Shown here in pieces: positions 1-8,122 of a stretch of DNA of 64,000 nucleotides. Within the stretch, counting starts at the first letter, position 1. Each line of letters starts with the position of its first letter. Below the pieces are notes generated by a model that worked only from the letters and a program-made list of their open reading frames with translations, ran no database searches and had not been told where the DNA came from. This DNA is from SNAP01 sp049671745 (lineage in GTDB: Bacteria > Bacteroidota > Bacteroidia > Bacteroidales > Marinifilaceae), in contig JBATVL010000018.1 of NCBI GenBank assembly GCA_049671745.1, positions 1 to 64,000 on the forward strand. Reading direction: 5' to 3'. Position numbers and translations under genes: made by a program.

Positions 1-56
1 ACATAGAAGTACAGACGATAATATTCTGAAATTTTTCATACTATTTGTTTTAAGTT

Positions 57-93
57 TAAAAATGCCTCCCAATTTTGGGGAAAAGAGAGAGGC
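57..93 (-). terminator. Probable terminator of ansB
   Basis: On the minus strand GCCTC (89-93) can pair with GAGGC (64-68), with an alternative inner CCC/GGG pairing, followed by five T. It lies about 20 bp past the asparaginase stop codon. The stem is short, so confidence is moderate. Confidence 0.45.
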
Positions 94-113
94 TTTAATC
101 AATTTATCTTATA

Positions 114-1172
114 CTAGTACTCGTAAAACATTCTTTGAATTTCTTTATAATCATTAGTCTTAGTTAATGCAAGCATTAATAAGATTCTAGATTTTTGTGG
201 ATTCTTATATAAAGAAGCAACAAAATTAAATTTAGCATCATCAACCTCAGCATCTAAAGTTGTAGAACCTGAATAAACTCTAGATGATCTAACAACTTGA
301 ACACCTCTTTTTTGTGCCTTAATTAACTTTGGAAAAACAGTTTTATAAATATTACCGTTACCAACTCCTGCGTGAACAAGACCTTTAGCACCATCTTTAA
401 CAAGAGCGTCAACAATAACAGAGTTTACATTTGAATATGAGTAAATAATATCAACCTTAGGAAGTTTCTTTAATTTCATAATGTCAAACTCTGACTTATA
501 CGTATGCTTAACACTAGTTTCTCTTCTAAATGTAGGAATTCCATTATGCATATAACCTAATGGTCCCCAGTTAGGACAAACAAATGTAGCAACATTAGTT
601 GTGTTAGATTTAGTTACATCATCAGCACCTAATATAAGATCATTCATAGAAACCATTACACCTCTACCAACAGCATCTTTATTAGCTGCTAAAGCAACTG
701 CATTATATAAGTTCATTGGACCATCAGCAGACATTGCAGAACCTGGACGCATAGAACCAACTAAAATAACAGGCTTTTTACTTTTTATAACTAGAGAAAG
801 AAAATAAGCAGTTTCCTCCATAGTATCAGTACCGTGAGTAATAACAACTCCATCACAGTCATCAGAAGCGAATAATTTGTTGATCTTTTTAGCTAATTTC
901 AACCATACAACATCATTCATGTCTTGAGAACCAATACTTGAAATCTGAACACCTTTAATCTCAGCAAGTTTCATTACCTCTGGAACAGCGTTAATCAATT
1001 TATCAATAGTAACAACACCTGCTGTGTAATTTGTCTGGATTTTAGAAGTTCCAGAACCAGCTATAGTTCCACCAGTTGCAATAATTGTAACCTTAGGTAG
1101 ATTTTGTGCTTGTAAAGATGTCATGGCTCCTAGAGCAACAATAGACATCACCAATAAGATTTTTCTAATCAT
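114..1172 (-). CDS. ansB: Periplasmic L-asparaginase (type II)
   Basis: Hydrolyses L-asparagine to aspartate and ammonia. The 352-residue protein starts with a signal peptide ending near SLQAQ (residues 19-23), so it should act in the periplasm. The first catalytic motif TGGTIAGSG is at residues 33-41 (nucleophile Thr36), the loop tyrosine is Tyr49, the substrate-binding Ser is in GSQD near 82, and the second motif HGTDT is at 113-117 (Thr115, Asp116). The length is normal for type II enzymes. It lies 91 bp downstream of the C4-dicarboxylate transporter on the same strand with no terminator between them, so the two are probably cotranscribed. The inferred role is to make aspartate outside the membrane, to be imported by DcuB and turned into fumarate as electron acceptor. 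Confidence 0.93.
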   Translation of the reverse strand: MIRKILLVMSIVALGAMTSLQAQNLPKVTIIATGGTIAGSGTSKIQTNYTAGVVTIDKLINAVPEVMKLAEIKGVQISSIGSQDMNDVVWLKLAKKINKLFASDDCDGVVITHGTDTMEETAYFLSLVIKSKKPVILVGSMRPGSAMSADGPMNLYNAVALAANKDAVGRGVMVSMNDLILGADDVTKSNTTNVATFVCPNWGPLGYMHNGIPTFRRETSVKHTYKSEFDIMKLKKLPKVDIIYSYSNVNSVIVDALVKDGAKGLVHAGVGNGNIYKTVFPKLIKAQKRGVQVVRSSRVYSGSTTLDAEVDDAKFNFVASLYKNPQKSRILLMLALTKTNDYKEIQRMFYEY

Positions 1173-1263
1173 TTTTAATTAATTTAATGTTAATCTTTAC
1201 AATTTATATATAAATATACGTAAAGAAATAACAGTTTGTTTAGTTATAATTATTATTAGTGTA

Positions 1264-2577
1264 TTATACGAAACTAGCGATTAAGAAACCGCAGGATATA
1301 GCCACAACAGTAGCTACAAGACCAGGAATCATAAAACTATGATTCAGAAGATATTTACCAATTCTAGTTGTTCCTGTTCTATCAAAATTAATCGCAGCAA
1401 CAATAGTTGGATAATTAGGAATGAAGAAATAACCATTAACAGCAGGGAACATCGCAATAAGTGCAGGAGCAGGTAAACCAAGAGCAATACCAAGAGGCAT
1501 AAGGGCTCTTACAGTAGCAGCCTGACTATATAACAATATAGACAACACGAATAAAGCAAAAGCAAACAACCAAGGCATATCAGTAACTATCTCTTTTATC
1601 GAACCACCTAAGAATTCCATATTAGCAGAGAAAAAAGTATCTCCCATCCAAGCAATACCAAAAATTGCAATAACAGCCTGCATACCAGCCTGAAAAACAT
1701 TTCCTTTAGCAACTTTATCTATATTAACCTTAGAGAATATCAATATTAAGGCTGCAACTACCATCATTATTATTTCTATAGTTTCAGGCATGCCCAATTT
1801 AATAGTTGAACCACCAACTATCCATTCTGGACGTAAAGATGAAAACGAACCAAATATGACAATAGCCAAAGCACCTAGAACAAAAAGATATACAGATAAT
1901 TTAGAAGTAAAAGGTACTTCTTTCTTAATATCTAATGAATGAGGTTTATCAAGATCACCTGCTTCTAACCTCTTAATATACTCAGGATCTTTTTCTAGTT
2001 CTTTTCCCATTTTATTAGCAAAGAAAGCACCAACAAGAACACCTGTAATAGTGGCTGGTATACTTATCATCAGAATATCAACTAATTGATAACCCATAGG
2101 AGAAAGCATTCCAAGCAAAGCTACTGTTGCTGCAGAAATGGGACTAGCAGTAATTGCTTGTTGAGAAGCAATAACAGATATAGATAAAGGACGTTCAGGT
2201 CTAATACCTGTTTCTAATGCAACCTCTGAAATAACAGGAAGCACAGAATAAGAAACGTGACCAGTTCCAGCAACAAAAGTAAAAAGATAAGTTACAATAG
2301 GAGCCAAGAAAGTGATCCTATCAGGGTGTTTTCTTAGCATCTTTTCAGCCAAAGCCACAAGATAATCTAAACCACCAGCAGCTTGCATAGCTGCAGCTGC
2401 AGTAATAACAGCAACAATCATTAACATTACATCAATAGGAGGTGATGTAGGTTGAAGACCGAATCCGAATGTTAATATAGCGAGACCAACTCCTCCCATA
2501 ACTCCTAATCCAACTCCACCGATTCTTGCACCAATAAAAATTGCCATTAAGACAATCAAAAATTCAATCCAAAACAT
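1264..2577 (-). CDS. dcuB: Anaerobic C4-dicarboxylate transporter, DcuA/DcuB type
   Basis: Integral inner-membrane protein of 437 residues, the usual Dcu length, with about ten to twelve hydrophobic segments. The N-terminus (MFWIEFLIVLMAIFIGARIG) and the segments GTGHVSYSVLPVISE and IPNYPTIVAAINFDRTGTTR are typical of the Dcu family, which exchanges aspartate, fumarate or malate for succinate during fumarate respiration. A cytoplasmic loop lies near residues 185-230. It sits upstream of the asparaginase gene, and a Crp/Fnr regulator gene is divergent. DcuA and DcuB cannot be told apart from the sequence alone. Confidence 0.9.
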   Translation of the reverse strand: MFWIEFLIVLMAIFIGARIGGVGLGVMGGVGLAILTFGFGLQPTSPPIDVMLMIVAVITAAAAMQAAGGLDYLVALAEKMLRKHPDRITFLAPIVTYLFTFVAGTGHVSYSVLPVISEVALETGIRPERPLSISVIASQQAITASPISAATVALLGMLSPMGYQLVDILMISIPATITGVLVGAFFANKMGKELEKDPEYIKRLEAGDLDKPHSLDIKKEVPFTSKLSVYLFVLGALAIVIFGSFSSLRPEWIVGGSTIKLGMPETIEIIMMVVAALILIFSKVNIDKVAKGNVFQAGMQAVIAIFGIAWMGDTFFSANMEFLGGSIKEIVTDMPWLFAFALFVLSILLYSQAATVRALMPLGIALGLPAPALIAMFPAVNGYFFIPNYPTIVAAINFDRTGTTRIGKYLLNHSFMIPGLVATVVAISCGFLIASFV

Positions 2578-2705
2578 AGTCTATATATATTTATTCATAC
2601 TCACTTTATATATTAAGTAGTTATATCAAAAAAACATTTTTCTAACAGTTATCTCATGCTTGTACGCAACAAGACACTATATTGTTAGATAAAATAATTT
2701 TAATA

Positions 2706-2737
2706 CAAATACATCTATAAATCCCAACTTCCACAAA
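2706..2737 (-). promoter_or_regulatory. Candidate promoter of dcuB-ansB
   Basis: On the minus strand TTTG (2737-2734), 20 bp, then TGTATTTG (2713-2706). This matches the Bacteroidota pattern TTTG-N20-TAnnTTTG with one mismatch. Transcription would begin near 2700, giving a leader of about 120 nt. Confidence 0.45.
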
Positions 2738-2741
2738 TAAC

Positions 2742-2783
2742 AAAAAATGGCCATCTTGATCTTCACCAAAACAACCATTTTTT
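2742..2783. other. Isolated stem-loop, possible terminator or small-RNA end
   Basis: AAAAAATGG (2742-2750) pairs perfectly with CCATTTTTT (2775-2783) around a 24-nt loop. It looks like a bidirectional terminator, but no annotated gene ends here. It lies immediately upstream of the proposed dcuB -33 element. Confidence 0.3.
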
Positions 2784-3017
2784 AATTAATCAAACACTAT
2801 ATCTTTGTATATCTCTATTACCAAATTCTCTATTGCTAAAGTATATACTATATCGGATAACTATGTGTTTATTTCGGTGAGAAATCTATCTCTATATAAA
2901 AATAGGATACACTAGTTAATAGTAAGATATTTCACTATATTTTAAGAATCTCTGATATAGAACAAACTACACAAAAACAAGTCATTCATCTGAATATAAG
3001 CACAATTAGAAGTTTAA

Positions 3018-3049
3018 TTTGCTAATTAATAAAATTGAAGATATATTTA
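3018..3049 (+). promoter_or_regulatory. Candidate promoter of the Crp/Fnr-family gene
   Basis: TTTG (3018-3021), 20 bp, TATATTTA (3042-3049): the Bacteroidota pattern with one mismatch in the last base. The leader would be about 65 nt. Confidence 0.45.
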
Positions 3050-3122
3050 CCCACGCAAATCAATAGTGATATTTTTCACTACTTAGAAAGAATGACTAAA
3101 CGCAACTAACGTCAATTTGAAC

Positions 3123-3797
3123 ATGAAGATAGAAAACATTAGAGATATTTTACAACACGAATGCTTTGAAACCTTATCAAATATGGATTTTGAAAGCATA
3201 GCAAAGAACAGTACAATACTTTCTTTCAAGAAAGGTGAAAACATTATTAAACAAGGAAGTTTTATCACACACATATGCTATGTAATAAAGGGACTTTCTA
3301 AAATAAACATAGAAGTTAACGAAACGAATAGTACAGTAAGAATTGTACCTACAAACCGTTTTATAGGCATACAATATGCTTTCAATGGTAATATCAACCA
3401 ATTTACAGCAGTGTCAGTTCAAGATTCACAAATATTAATGATAGATATCAATGCATTCAAACAACTAATGACAACCAATGGTTTCTTTGCATTAGAGATA
3501 ACAAAAACAATATCTATGATAAGTGAGAAAGTAATAAATCGTATATTAATGTATAGAAGCAAAAATATAGAAGGCAGTTTAGCTTCTTTTATTCTTCGCT
3601 ATATAAAGATCTTCAATTCAAATGAATTCACTATACCCTTTTCACGAGTGGAAATATCAGAAATGATAGGTTATTCTAGAGAAAGCGTTATTCACACGTT
3701 TACCAAATTCAATAAAGATGGAATAATCTCTGTAAAAGATAAAAACATAAAAGTACTAAACGAGAAACTACTTTCTGATATAAGCCATAGGGGTTAA
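3123..3797 (+). CDS. Crp/Fnr-family transcriptional regulator
   Basis: Cytoplasmic regulator of 224 residues. Roughly residues 20-130 form a cyclic-nucleotide-binding-type beta barrel (FKKGENIIKQGSFITHICYV, then a dimerisation helix), and residues 150-215 carry the Crp-type winged helix (SRVEISEMIGYSRESVIHTF). The ATG at 3123 is preferred over an in-frame TTG two codons upstream. Only two cysteines are present and the Fnr N-terminal cysteine cluster is absent, so it should not carry an oxygen-sensing Fe-S cluster; its ligand cannot be read from the sequence. It is divergent from dcuB-ansB, so control of that pair is a reasonable inference. Its stop codon overlaps the convergent ppk1 stop. Confidence 0.88.
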   Translation: MKIENIRDILQHECFETLSNMDFESIAKNSTILSFKKGENIIKQGSFITHICYVIKGLSKINIEVNETNSTVRIVPTNRFIGIQYAFNGNINQFTAVSVQDSQILMIDINAFKQLMTTNGFFALEITKTISMISEKVINRILMYRSKNIEGSLASFILRYIKIFNSNEFTIPFSRVEISEMIGYSRESVIHTFTKFNKDGIISVKDKNIKVLNEKLLSDISHRG

Positions 3798-5731
3798 TAT
3801 TCAGAACTCAAATACTTAAACAAATCTTCTTGAGCTCTTATTGGTTCAGTATTAGAAGAAGTAAAACCGCACGCACGGTCTATCACATGAAGAGATAATT
3901 TCTGATTATCAGAAAATAGAATATCAAGCATCCCCTTTGTTTCTAGTTTAAGCTCTTCATCTTCAACAGGAAAGACAAGCTCTACTCTCTTATCTAACTT
4001 CTTAGTCATTAAATCAGCAGACCCCATAAACAATTCAGTATCTCCATCGTTTTGGAAGTAATAAATTCGTCCATGTTCAAGATACTTATCAACCAACCTA
4101 TATAGAAAAATATTTTTACTAAAAGGTTTATCAGTCAATATACGGCACATACCTCTAACCATAAGTTTAATCTTAACACCAGCCAAACTAGCCTCATATA
4201 AAAGATCTATCATTCTCCTATCTTGCAAACCATTCATTTTAAAAATAAGAGAAGCATCACGTCCAGCCCTTGCATGTAAAATCTCTCTTTGTATTTTCGC
4301 ACACAAAGAGACTCTTAAATTAAGGGGAGAAATAAAAAGCTTTTCAAAAGGGTAATTAATATCACCTTCTCTTATTTCTTTAAACAAAACATTCACCTCT
4401 TTGGTAATCTCAGAGGATGAAGAAATAAAAGCATGATCAGTATAAATCTTAGCAGTCTGTTCATTAAAATTACCAGTACTTAAATAAGAAATATCAGAAT
4501 TTTCTTTTCTATTAATAAGCATCATTTTACAGTGAACCTTCATCTCTATATTTGTATAAAGGATTTTGATACCTGCAGCCGACATTTTCTTAGCAAAAGC
4601 AATATTCTTTTCCTCTTCCATCTTCGCCTTCAACTCCATCACCACAACAACTTCAATATTATTAGCAACAGCAGCAATAAGTATATCCACAAGAAGAGTA
4701 TTTACAGAAACTCTATACCATGTAATAGAAATTCTACAAACAGATTTATCCTCTATAATTTCACGTAATAATTGAATAAAATAATCAAAAGAATGATATG
4801 GAAAATGCAAAAGCAAATCCTTCTTCTCTACAGCCTTTATAACAGATGAATGTTCTTCTATAAAAGAATGTTTACAATGTGGGGTAGGATTTCTTACTTT
4901 AAAAGAAGATAATAGATCAGAAAAACGAAGATATGAAGAACTCTTTATAAAAACATCTCTAGAGAGTTCAAAATTATTAGCTAAAACAGACATGCAATCC
5001 TCAGGCATATCTTCATCATAGAAAAGAGCAGAAACACCAGCTATCTTTCTATTCTCAAGTCCTTTTGTGACTAAATCGATAGAAGATCCCTCTCCTCTTG
5101 CTTTAATATTTAAGTGACGTATGACCTTAAAAGAATAAACTCCCTCTATAGTACAAAGAGGAAATAGTATATGAATATTAGCTTTAATGATATCTTCTAC
5201 AAAAGCTATTTCATTATCTTGAATAGAAATAAAAGATTCAAATATATTCTTAGGAAGCTCAATAAAAGCAAACTCTTCATTTAAAGAATCAAACTTTTTA
5301 TACTTGATAATAAAATAAATAAAATTATCCTTTAAAAGAAAATCATCTAATGAGGAAAACTCAAATAATCGAAGCTTGTCTAGAAGTTCTTTTTTAAAAT
5401 AAGAAGAAACAAAAACCAGCTGATTATCAGTAAAACTTTTAATAAAATGCAAAGAATCAGAACAAGTCTGTTCAAAGACTAATTTATTAAACAATGAAAT
5501 ATAGTAATCCTGCTGTCTAAGCACTATCTCCCTTATTTGAGGGGCAATAGGACTAGACTTTCGAATATACGGAAAAACCTTAAAATGATAAAACTCATCA
5601 AGATTATTAGAATAAATAGCAACAAATCGCAAACGTTCATAAAGAGAAAGGCTGCCATCAGCAGCCTCATCTAGCACCCTCTTATTAAAAGAAAGCCAAG
5701 AAATATCTTTATTTATATATTCAAATTTCAT
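3794..5731 (-). CDS. ppk1: Polyphosphate kinase 1
   Basis: Makes inorganic polyphosphate from the gamma-phosphate of ATP, reversibly. The ATG at 5731 gives 645 residues beginning MKFEYINKDISWLSFN, the conserved Ppk N-terminus; an earlier in-frame start would add 25 unrelated residues read from lipB. Both phospholipase-D-like halves are complete: the autophosphorylated histidine is in KVHCKMMLI (His400), followed by STGNFNEQTAKIYTDHA, and the second histidine is in YLEHGRIYYF (His553), followed by GSADLMTKKLDKRVELVFP. It is slightly shorter than most Ppk1 (about 690). Its first 11 bp overlap the end of lipB, so it is the last gene of lipA-lipB-ppk1, and its stop overlaps that of the convergent regulator. 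Confidence 0.93.
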   Translation of the reverse strand: MKFEYINKDISWLSFNKRVLDEAADGSLSLYERLRFVAIYSNNLDEFYHFKVFPYIRKSSPIAPQIREIVLRQQDYYISLFNKLVFEQTCSDSLHFIKSFTDNQLVFVSSYFKKELLDKLRLFEFSSLDDFLLKDNFIYFIIKYKKFDSLNEEFAFIELPKNIFESFISIQDNEIAFVEDIIKANIHILFPLCTIEGVYSFKVIRHLNIKARGEGSSIDLVTKGLENRKIAGVSALFYDEDMPEDCMSVLANNFELSRDVFIKSSSYLRFSDLLSSFKVRNPTPHCKHSFIEEHSSVIKAVEKKDLLLHFPYHSFDYFIQLLREIIEDKSVCRISITWYRVSVNTLLVDILIAAVANNIEVVVVMELKAKMEEEKNIAFAKKMSAAGIKILYTNIEMKVHCKMMLINRKENSDISYLSTGNFNEQTAKIYTDHAFISSSSEITKEVNVLFKEIREGDINYPFEKLFISPLNLRVSLCAKIQREILHARAGRDASLIFKMNGLQDRRMIDLLYEASLAGVKIKLMVRGMCRILTDKPFSKNIFLYRLVDKYLEHGRIYYFQNDGDTELFMGSADLMTKKLDKRVELVFPVEDEELKLETKGMLDILFSDNQKLSLHVIDRACGFTSSNTEPIRAQEDLFKYLSSEY

Positions 5732-6401
5732 ATTCGATATTGAATACTTCAGCAAGTTTAGATTTACAGATAAGCTTACACTCCTCAAAATCAACAGTCT
5801 TGCCAAGTTCTTTCTCTATAGAAGTTACTCCCTTATCAACAAAACCACAAGGATTAATATAATTAAAATAATCAAGATTAGTATTCACATTAAGAGCAAA
5901 ACCATGCATAGTAATATGTCTAGAACACTTAACCCCTATAGCACATATCTTTCTAGTTAAACCAGGTTTATCCACATCAAGCCATACACCTGTAGATCCC
6001 TCAAGACGAGTACCCACAATTCCGTATTCAGCAATAGTTTTAATAATAGCCTCTTCTAGATTATCTATATATTCTTTAACACCCATATTAATAGTAAGAA
6101 TGTCAAATATAGGATAACCAACAATTTGTCCAGGTCCATGATAAGTAATATCCCCACCTCTATTAGTAGGAATAAAAGTAGCATCTTTAGCCTGTAACTG
6201 TATAATGTTAATAAGTAAATTCTGCTCGTGTCCACTCTTACCAAGAGTGTAAACATTAGGATGCTCAACAAAAAAAAGATAGTTAGGAATATTCTCTTCC
6301 CCAGCACCTCTCATCTTAACAGAAGTGCGAAACAAATCTTCTTGTAAATCCCATGCTTTCTGATATTCAAAAACACCTAAATCTTTAAATTTTGCTTCCA
6401 T
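5721..6401 (-). CDS. lipB: Octanoyltransferase (lipoate biosynthesis)
   Basis: Transfers octanoyl groups from acyl carrier protein to lipoyl domains of 2-oxoacid dehydrogenases and the glycine cleavage H protein. The 226-residue protein shows the family motifs in order: VEHPNVYTLGKSG, RGGDITYHGPGQIVGYPI, the catalytic lysine in ICAIGVKCSRHITMHGFALN, and the catalytic cysteine in INPCGFVDKGVTS. It starts 2 bp after lipA and overlaps ppk1, so the three form one transcription unit. LipA then inserts sulphur into the octanoyl chain that LipB attaches. Confidence 0.95.
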   Translation of the reverse strand: MEAKFKDLGVFEYQKAWDLQEDLFRTSVKMRGAGEENIPNYLFFVEHPNVYTLGKSGHEQNLLINIIQLQAKDATFIPTNRGGDITYHGPGQIVGYPIFDILTINMGVKEYIDNLEEAIIKTIAEYGIVGTRLEGSTGVWLDVDKPGLTRKICAIGVKCSRHITMHGFALNVNTNLDYFNYINPCGFVDKGVTSIEKELGKTVDFEECKLICKSKLAEVFNIEYEI

Positions 6402-6403
6402 AA

Positions 6404-7267
6404 TTAATTATCTAAAACATGACGTTCTGCATGATAAGAAGAACGAACTAGTGGTCCAGACTCAACAACAGCAAAACCTTTCTCCATACCAATCTTTTCG
6501 TATTCTTTAAACTGTTCAGGAGTCACATATTCTTCTACTTCCACATTATTTTTTGTTGGTTGTAGATATTGGCCTAAAGTCATTACCTGAACACCAACAG
6601 CTAATAAATCGTCCATTACTTGAAGTATTTCTTCCTTAGTCTCACCTAAACCAAGCATAATACCCGATTTAGCAGTAATCCCTGCATCAGCAATATGTTT
6701 AAGCACCTTTAGACTTGTGTCATAGGTTGCCTTAGATCTTATAGATGGAGTTAAACGACGAGTCGTCTCCATGTTATGAGAAATCACCTCAGGCATCTCA
6801 TTAATAACCTTATCAACTAATTTTGTATCACCATTAAAATCCGGAATAAGTACTTCCATAGTAACAGAGGTATTTACTTTCTTAATCTCACGAATAGTTT
6901 TAGCCCAATGTGCAGCACCACCATCAACAAGATCATCTCTATCAACTGAAGTTAAAACAGCATGCTTAACTTTTAATATTTTTATAGATTGTGCTATACT
7001 CTTAGGTTCTTTAATATCAAGTTCCTCAGGTACACCAGTCTTTACATTACAGAATCTACATCCACGAGTACATATATCTCCACCTATCATAAAAGTAGCA
7101 GTACCACATCCCCAACATTCAGCCTGATTAGGACACATGCCAGAGGTGCAAATAGTATGTAAGTTATTCTCTTTAATCAAATTATTCACTCCAATGGCTA
7201 AATCTCCCATTGGTAGCTTTATCTTTAACCATTCAGGTTTTCTTCTTGTATTAGCGCAACTACTCAT
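6404..7267 (-). CDS. lipA: Lipoyl synthase
   Basis: Radical-SAM enzyme that inserts two sulphurs into protein-bound octanoyl chains. Of its 287 residues, CTSGMCPNQAEC (C-x4-C-x5-C) binds the auxiliary Fe-S cluster, CTRGCRFCNV (C-x3-C-x2-C) binds the radical-SAM cluster, and VRSSYHAE near the C-terminus contains the serine that ligates the auxiliary cluster. The length is standard. It is first of the lipA-lipB-ppk1 unit, with a good -7 promoter element just upstream. Confidence 0.96.
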   Translation of the reverse strand: MSSCANTRRKPEWLKIKLPMGDLAIGVNNLIKENNLHTICTSGMCPNQAECWGCGTATFMIGGDICTRGCRFCNVKTGVPEELDIKEPKSIAQSIKILKVKHAVLTSVDRDDLVDGGAAHWAKTIREIKKVNTSVTMEVLIPDFNGDTKLVDKVINEMPEVISHNMETTRRLTPSIRSKATYDTSLKVLKHIADAGITAKSGIMLGLGETKEEILQVMDDLLAVGVQVMTLGQYLQPTKNNVEVEEYVTPEQFKEYEKIGMEKGFAVVESGPLVRSSYHAERHVLDN

Positions 7268-7288
7268 CTTATCTATTTATTTTGTATG

Positions 7289-7296
7289 CAAATATA
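7289..7296 (-). promoter_or_regulatory. Candidate -7 element of lipA-lipB-ppk1
   Basis: TATATTTG on the minus strand matches TAnnTTTG exactly, about 22 bp before the lipA start. No clear TTTG is found at the usual 20-bp distance. Confidence 0.4.
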
Positions 7297-7322
7297 TATT
7301 TTAAAAAAGATAATAAAAACAA

Positions 7323-7961
7323 CTACTTCTTTTTATTAAAGAAAGCACAATATTTAGAAATGCCACAAGTATCACACATAGGTTTCCTAGCCTTACAAAC
7401 ATATCTGCCATGAAGAATTATCCAATGATGAGCAATAGCTAAAAGCTCTTTAGGGAAATGTTTCACCAACTGTGTTTCTGTATCTAAAGGAGTCTTTGCA
7501 TTCTTCACCAAACCAATTCTAGCAGACACTCTAAAAACATGAGTATCAACAGGCATAGCAGGAATATCAAAAACAACAACAGCAATCACATTAGCAGTTT
7601 TTCTACCAACACCAGGAAGTTTCTGCATTTCGTCTATATCCTTAGGCACATCACCATTATAGTCAGAAATAAGCAATTTAGCCATCTTAGAAAGATGCTT
7701 AGCCTTATTATTTGGAAAAGTAACCGATTTTATCTCTTCAAAGATATCATCAACACTAGCCTTAGACATTTCAACTGCTGTAGGAAATTCTTTAAAAAGA
7801 GTTTTAGTTACTATATTAACCCTTTTATCTGTACATTGAGCAGAAAGAATAACTGCAACAAGTAATTCAAATGGAGTAGTATACTCTAACTCAGATGCAG
7901 CCTCAGGCATATTTACTGAAAACCACTCTATAATTCCCTCGTATCTTTCTTTAATTGTCAT
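7323..7961 (-). CDS. nth: Endonuclease III (DNA glycosylase/AP lyase)
   Basis: Base-excision repair enzyme that removes oxidised pyrimidines and cleaves the abasic site. The 212 residues contain the helix-hairpin-helix LPGVGRKTANVI with the catalytic lysine, the catalytic aspartate in MPVDTHVFRVSARIGL, and a C-terminal [4Fe-4S] loop with spacing C-x6-C-x2-C-x5-C (CKARKPMCDTCGISKYC). All key residues are present. It lies 55 bp upstream of lipA on the same strand and is divergent from the ABC-F gene. Confidence 0.95.
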   Translation of the reverse strand: MTIKERYEGIIEWFSVNMPEAASELEYTTPFELLVAVILSAQCTDKRVNIVTKTLFKEFPTAVEMSKASVDDIFEEIKSVTFPNNKAKHLSKMAKLLISDYNGDVPKDIDEMQKLPGVGRKTANVIAVVVFDIPAMPVDTHVFRVSARIGLVKNAKTPLDTETQLVKHFPKELLAIAHHWIILHGRYVCKARKPMCDTCGISKYCAFFNKKK

Positions 7962-8092
7962 ACTTCTTTATATTATCTAATGCAATATTAAGCTTTTATT
8001 AGTCTTTTCACAATATAAACAGAAAATCCATAAGAAAATAATGTACTTACGATATGCCTTGAATGTTTACAACAGAATCTACAAATGTTTTA

Positions 8093-8100
8093 TATCTTTG
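8093..8100 (+). promoter_or_regulatory. Candidate -7 element of the ABC-F gene
   Basis: TATCTTTG matches TAnnTTTG, 22 bp before the start codon. A TTTA at 8066-8069 is a weak -33 candidate at slightly long spacing. Confidence 0.35.
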
Positions 8101-8122
8101 ATGCTCAAAATAAACACAGAAT

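Larger units (their letters stand above)
2578..3122. other. 545-bp divergent control region, dcuB versus crp-like gene
   Basis: No gene is seen here. The stretch holds a candidate promoter for dcuB on the minus strand (2706-2737), a 9-bp stem-loop (2742-2783) and a candidate promoter for the Crp/Fnr gene on the plus strand (3018-3049). A further TATCTTTG at 2800-2807 matches the Bacteroidota -7 element but lacks a -33 partner. I see no clear TTGAT-N4-ATCAA Fnr box. Confidence 0.5.

Noticed and set aside
2578..3122. Fnr-type Fe-S oxygen sensing by the divergent regulator
   Set aside because: The regulator lacks the cysteine cluster and no TTGAT-N4-ATCAA box is visible.
3117..3125. TTG start for the Crp/Fnr gene
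   Set aside because: An ATG two codons later (3123) gives the same protein with a normal start; nothing supports the TTG.
5732..5806. N-terminal extension of Ppk1
   Set aside because: These 25 codons are the lipB 3' end read in another frame, and the family's conserved N-terminus begins at 5731.
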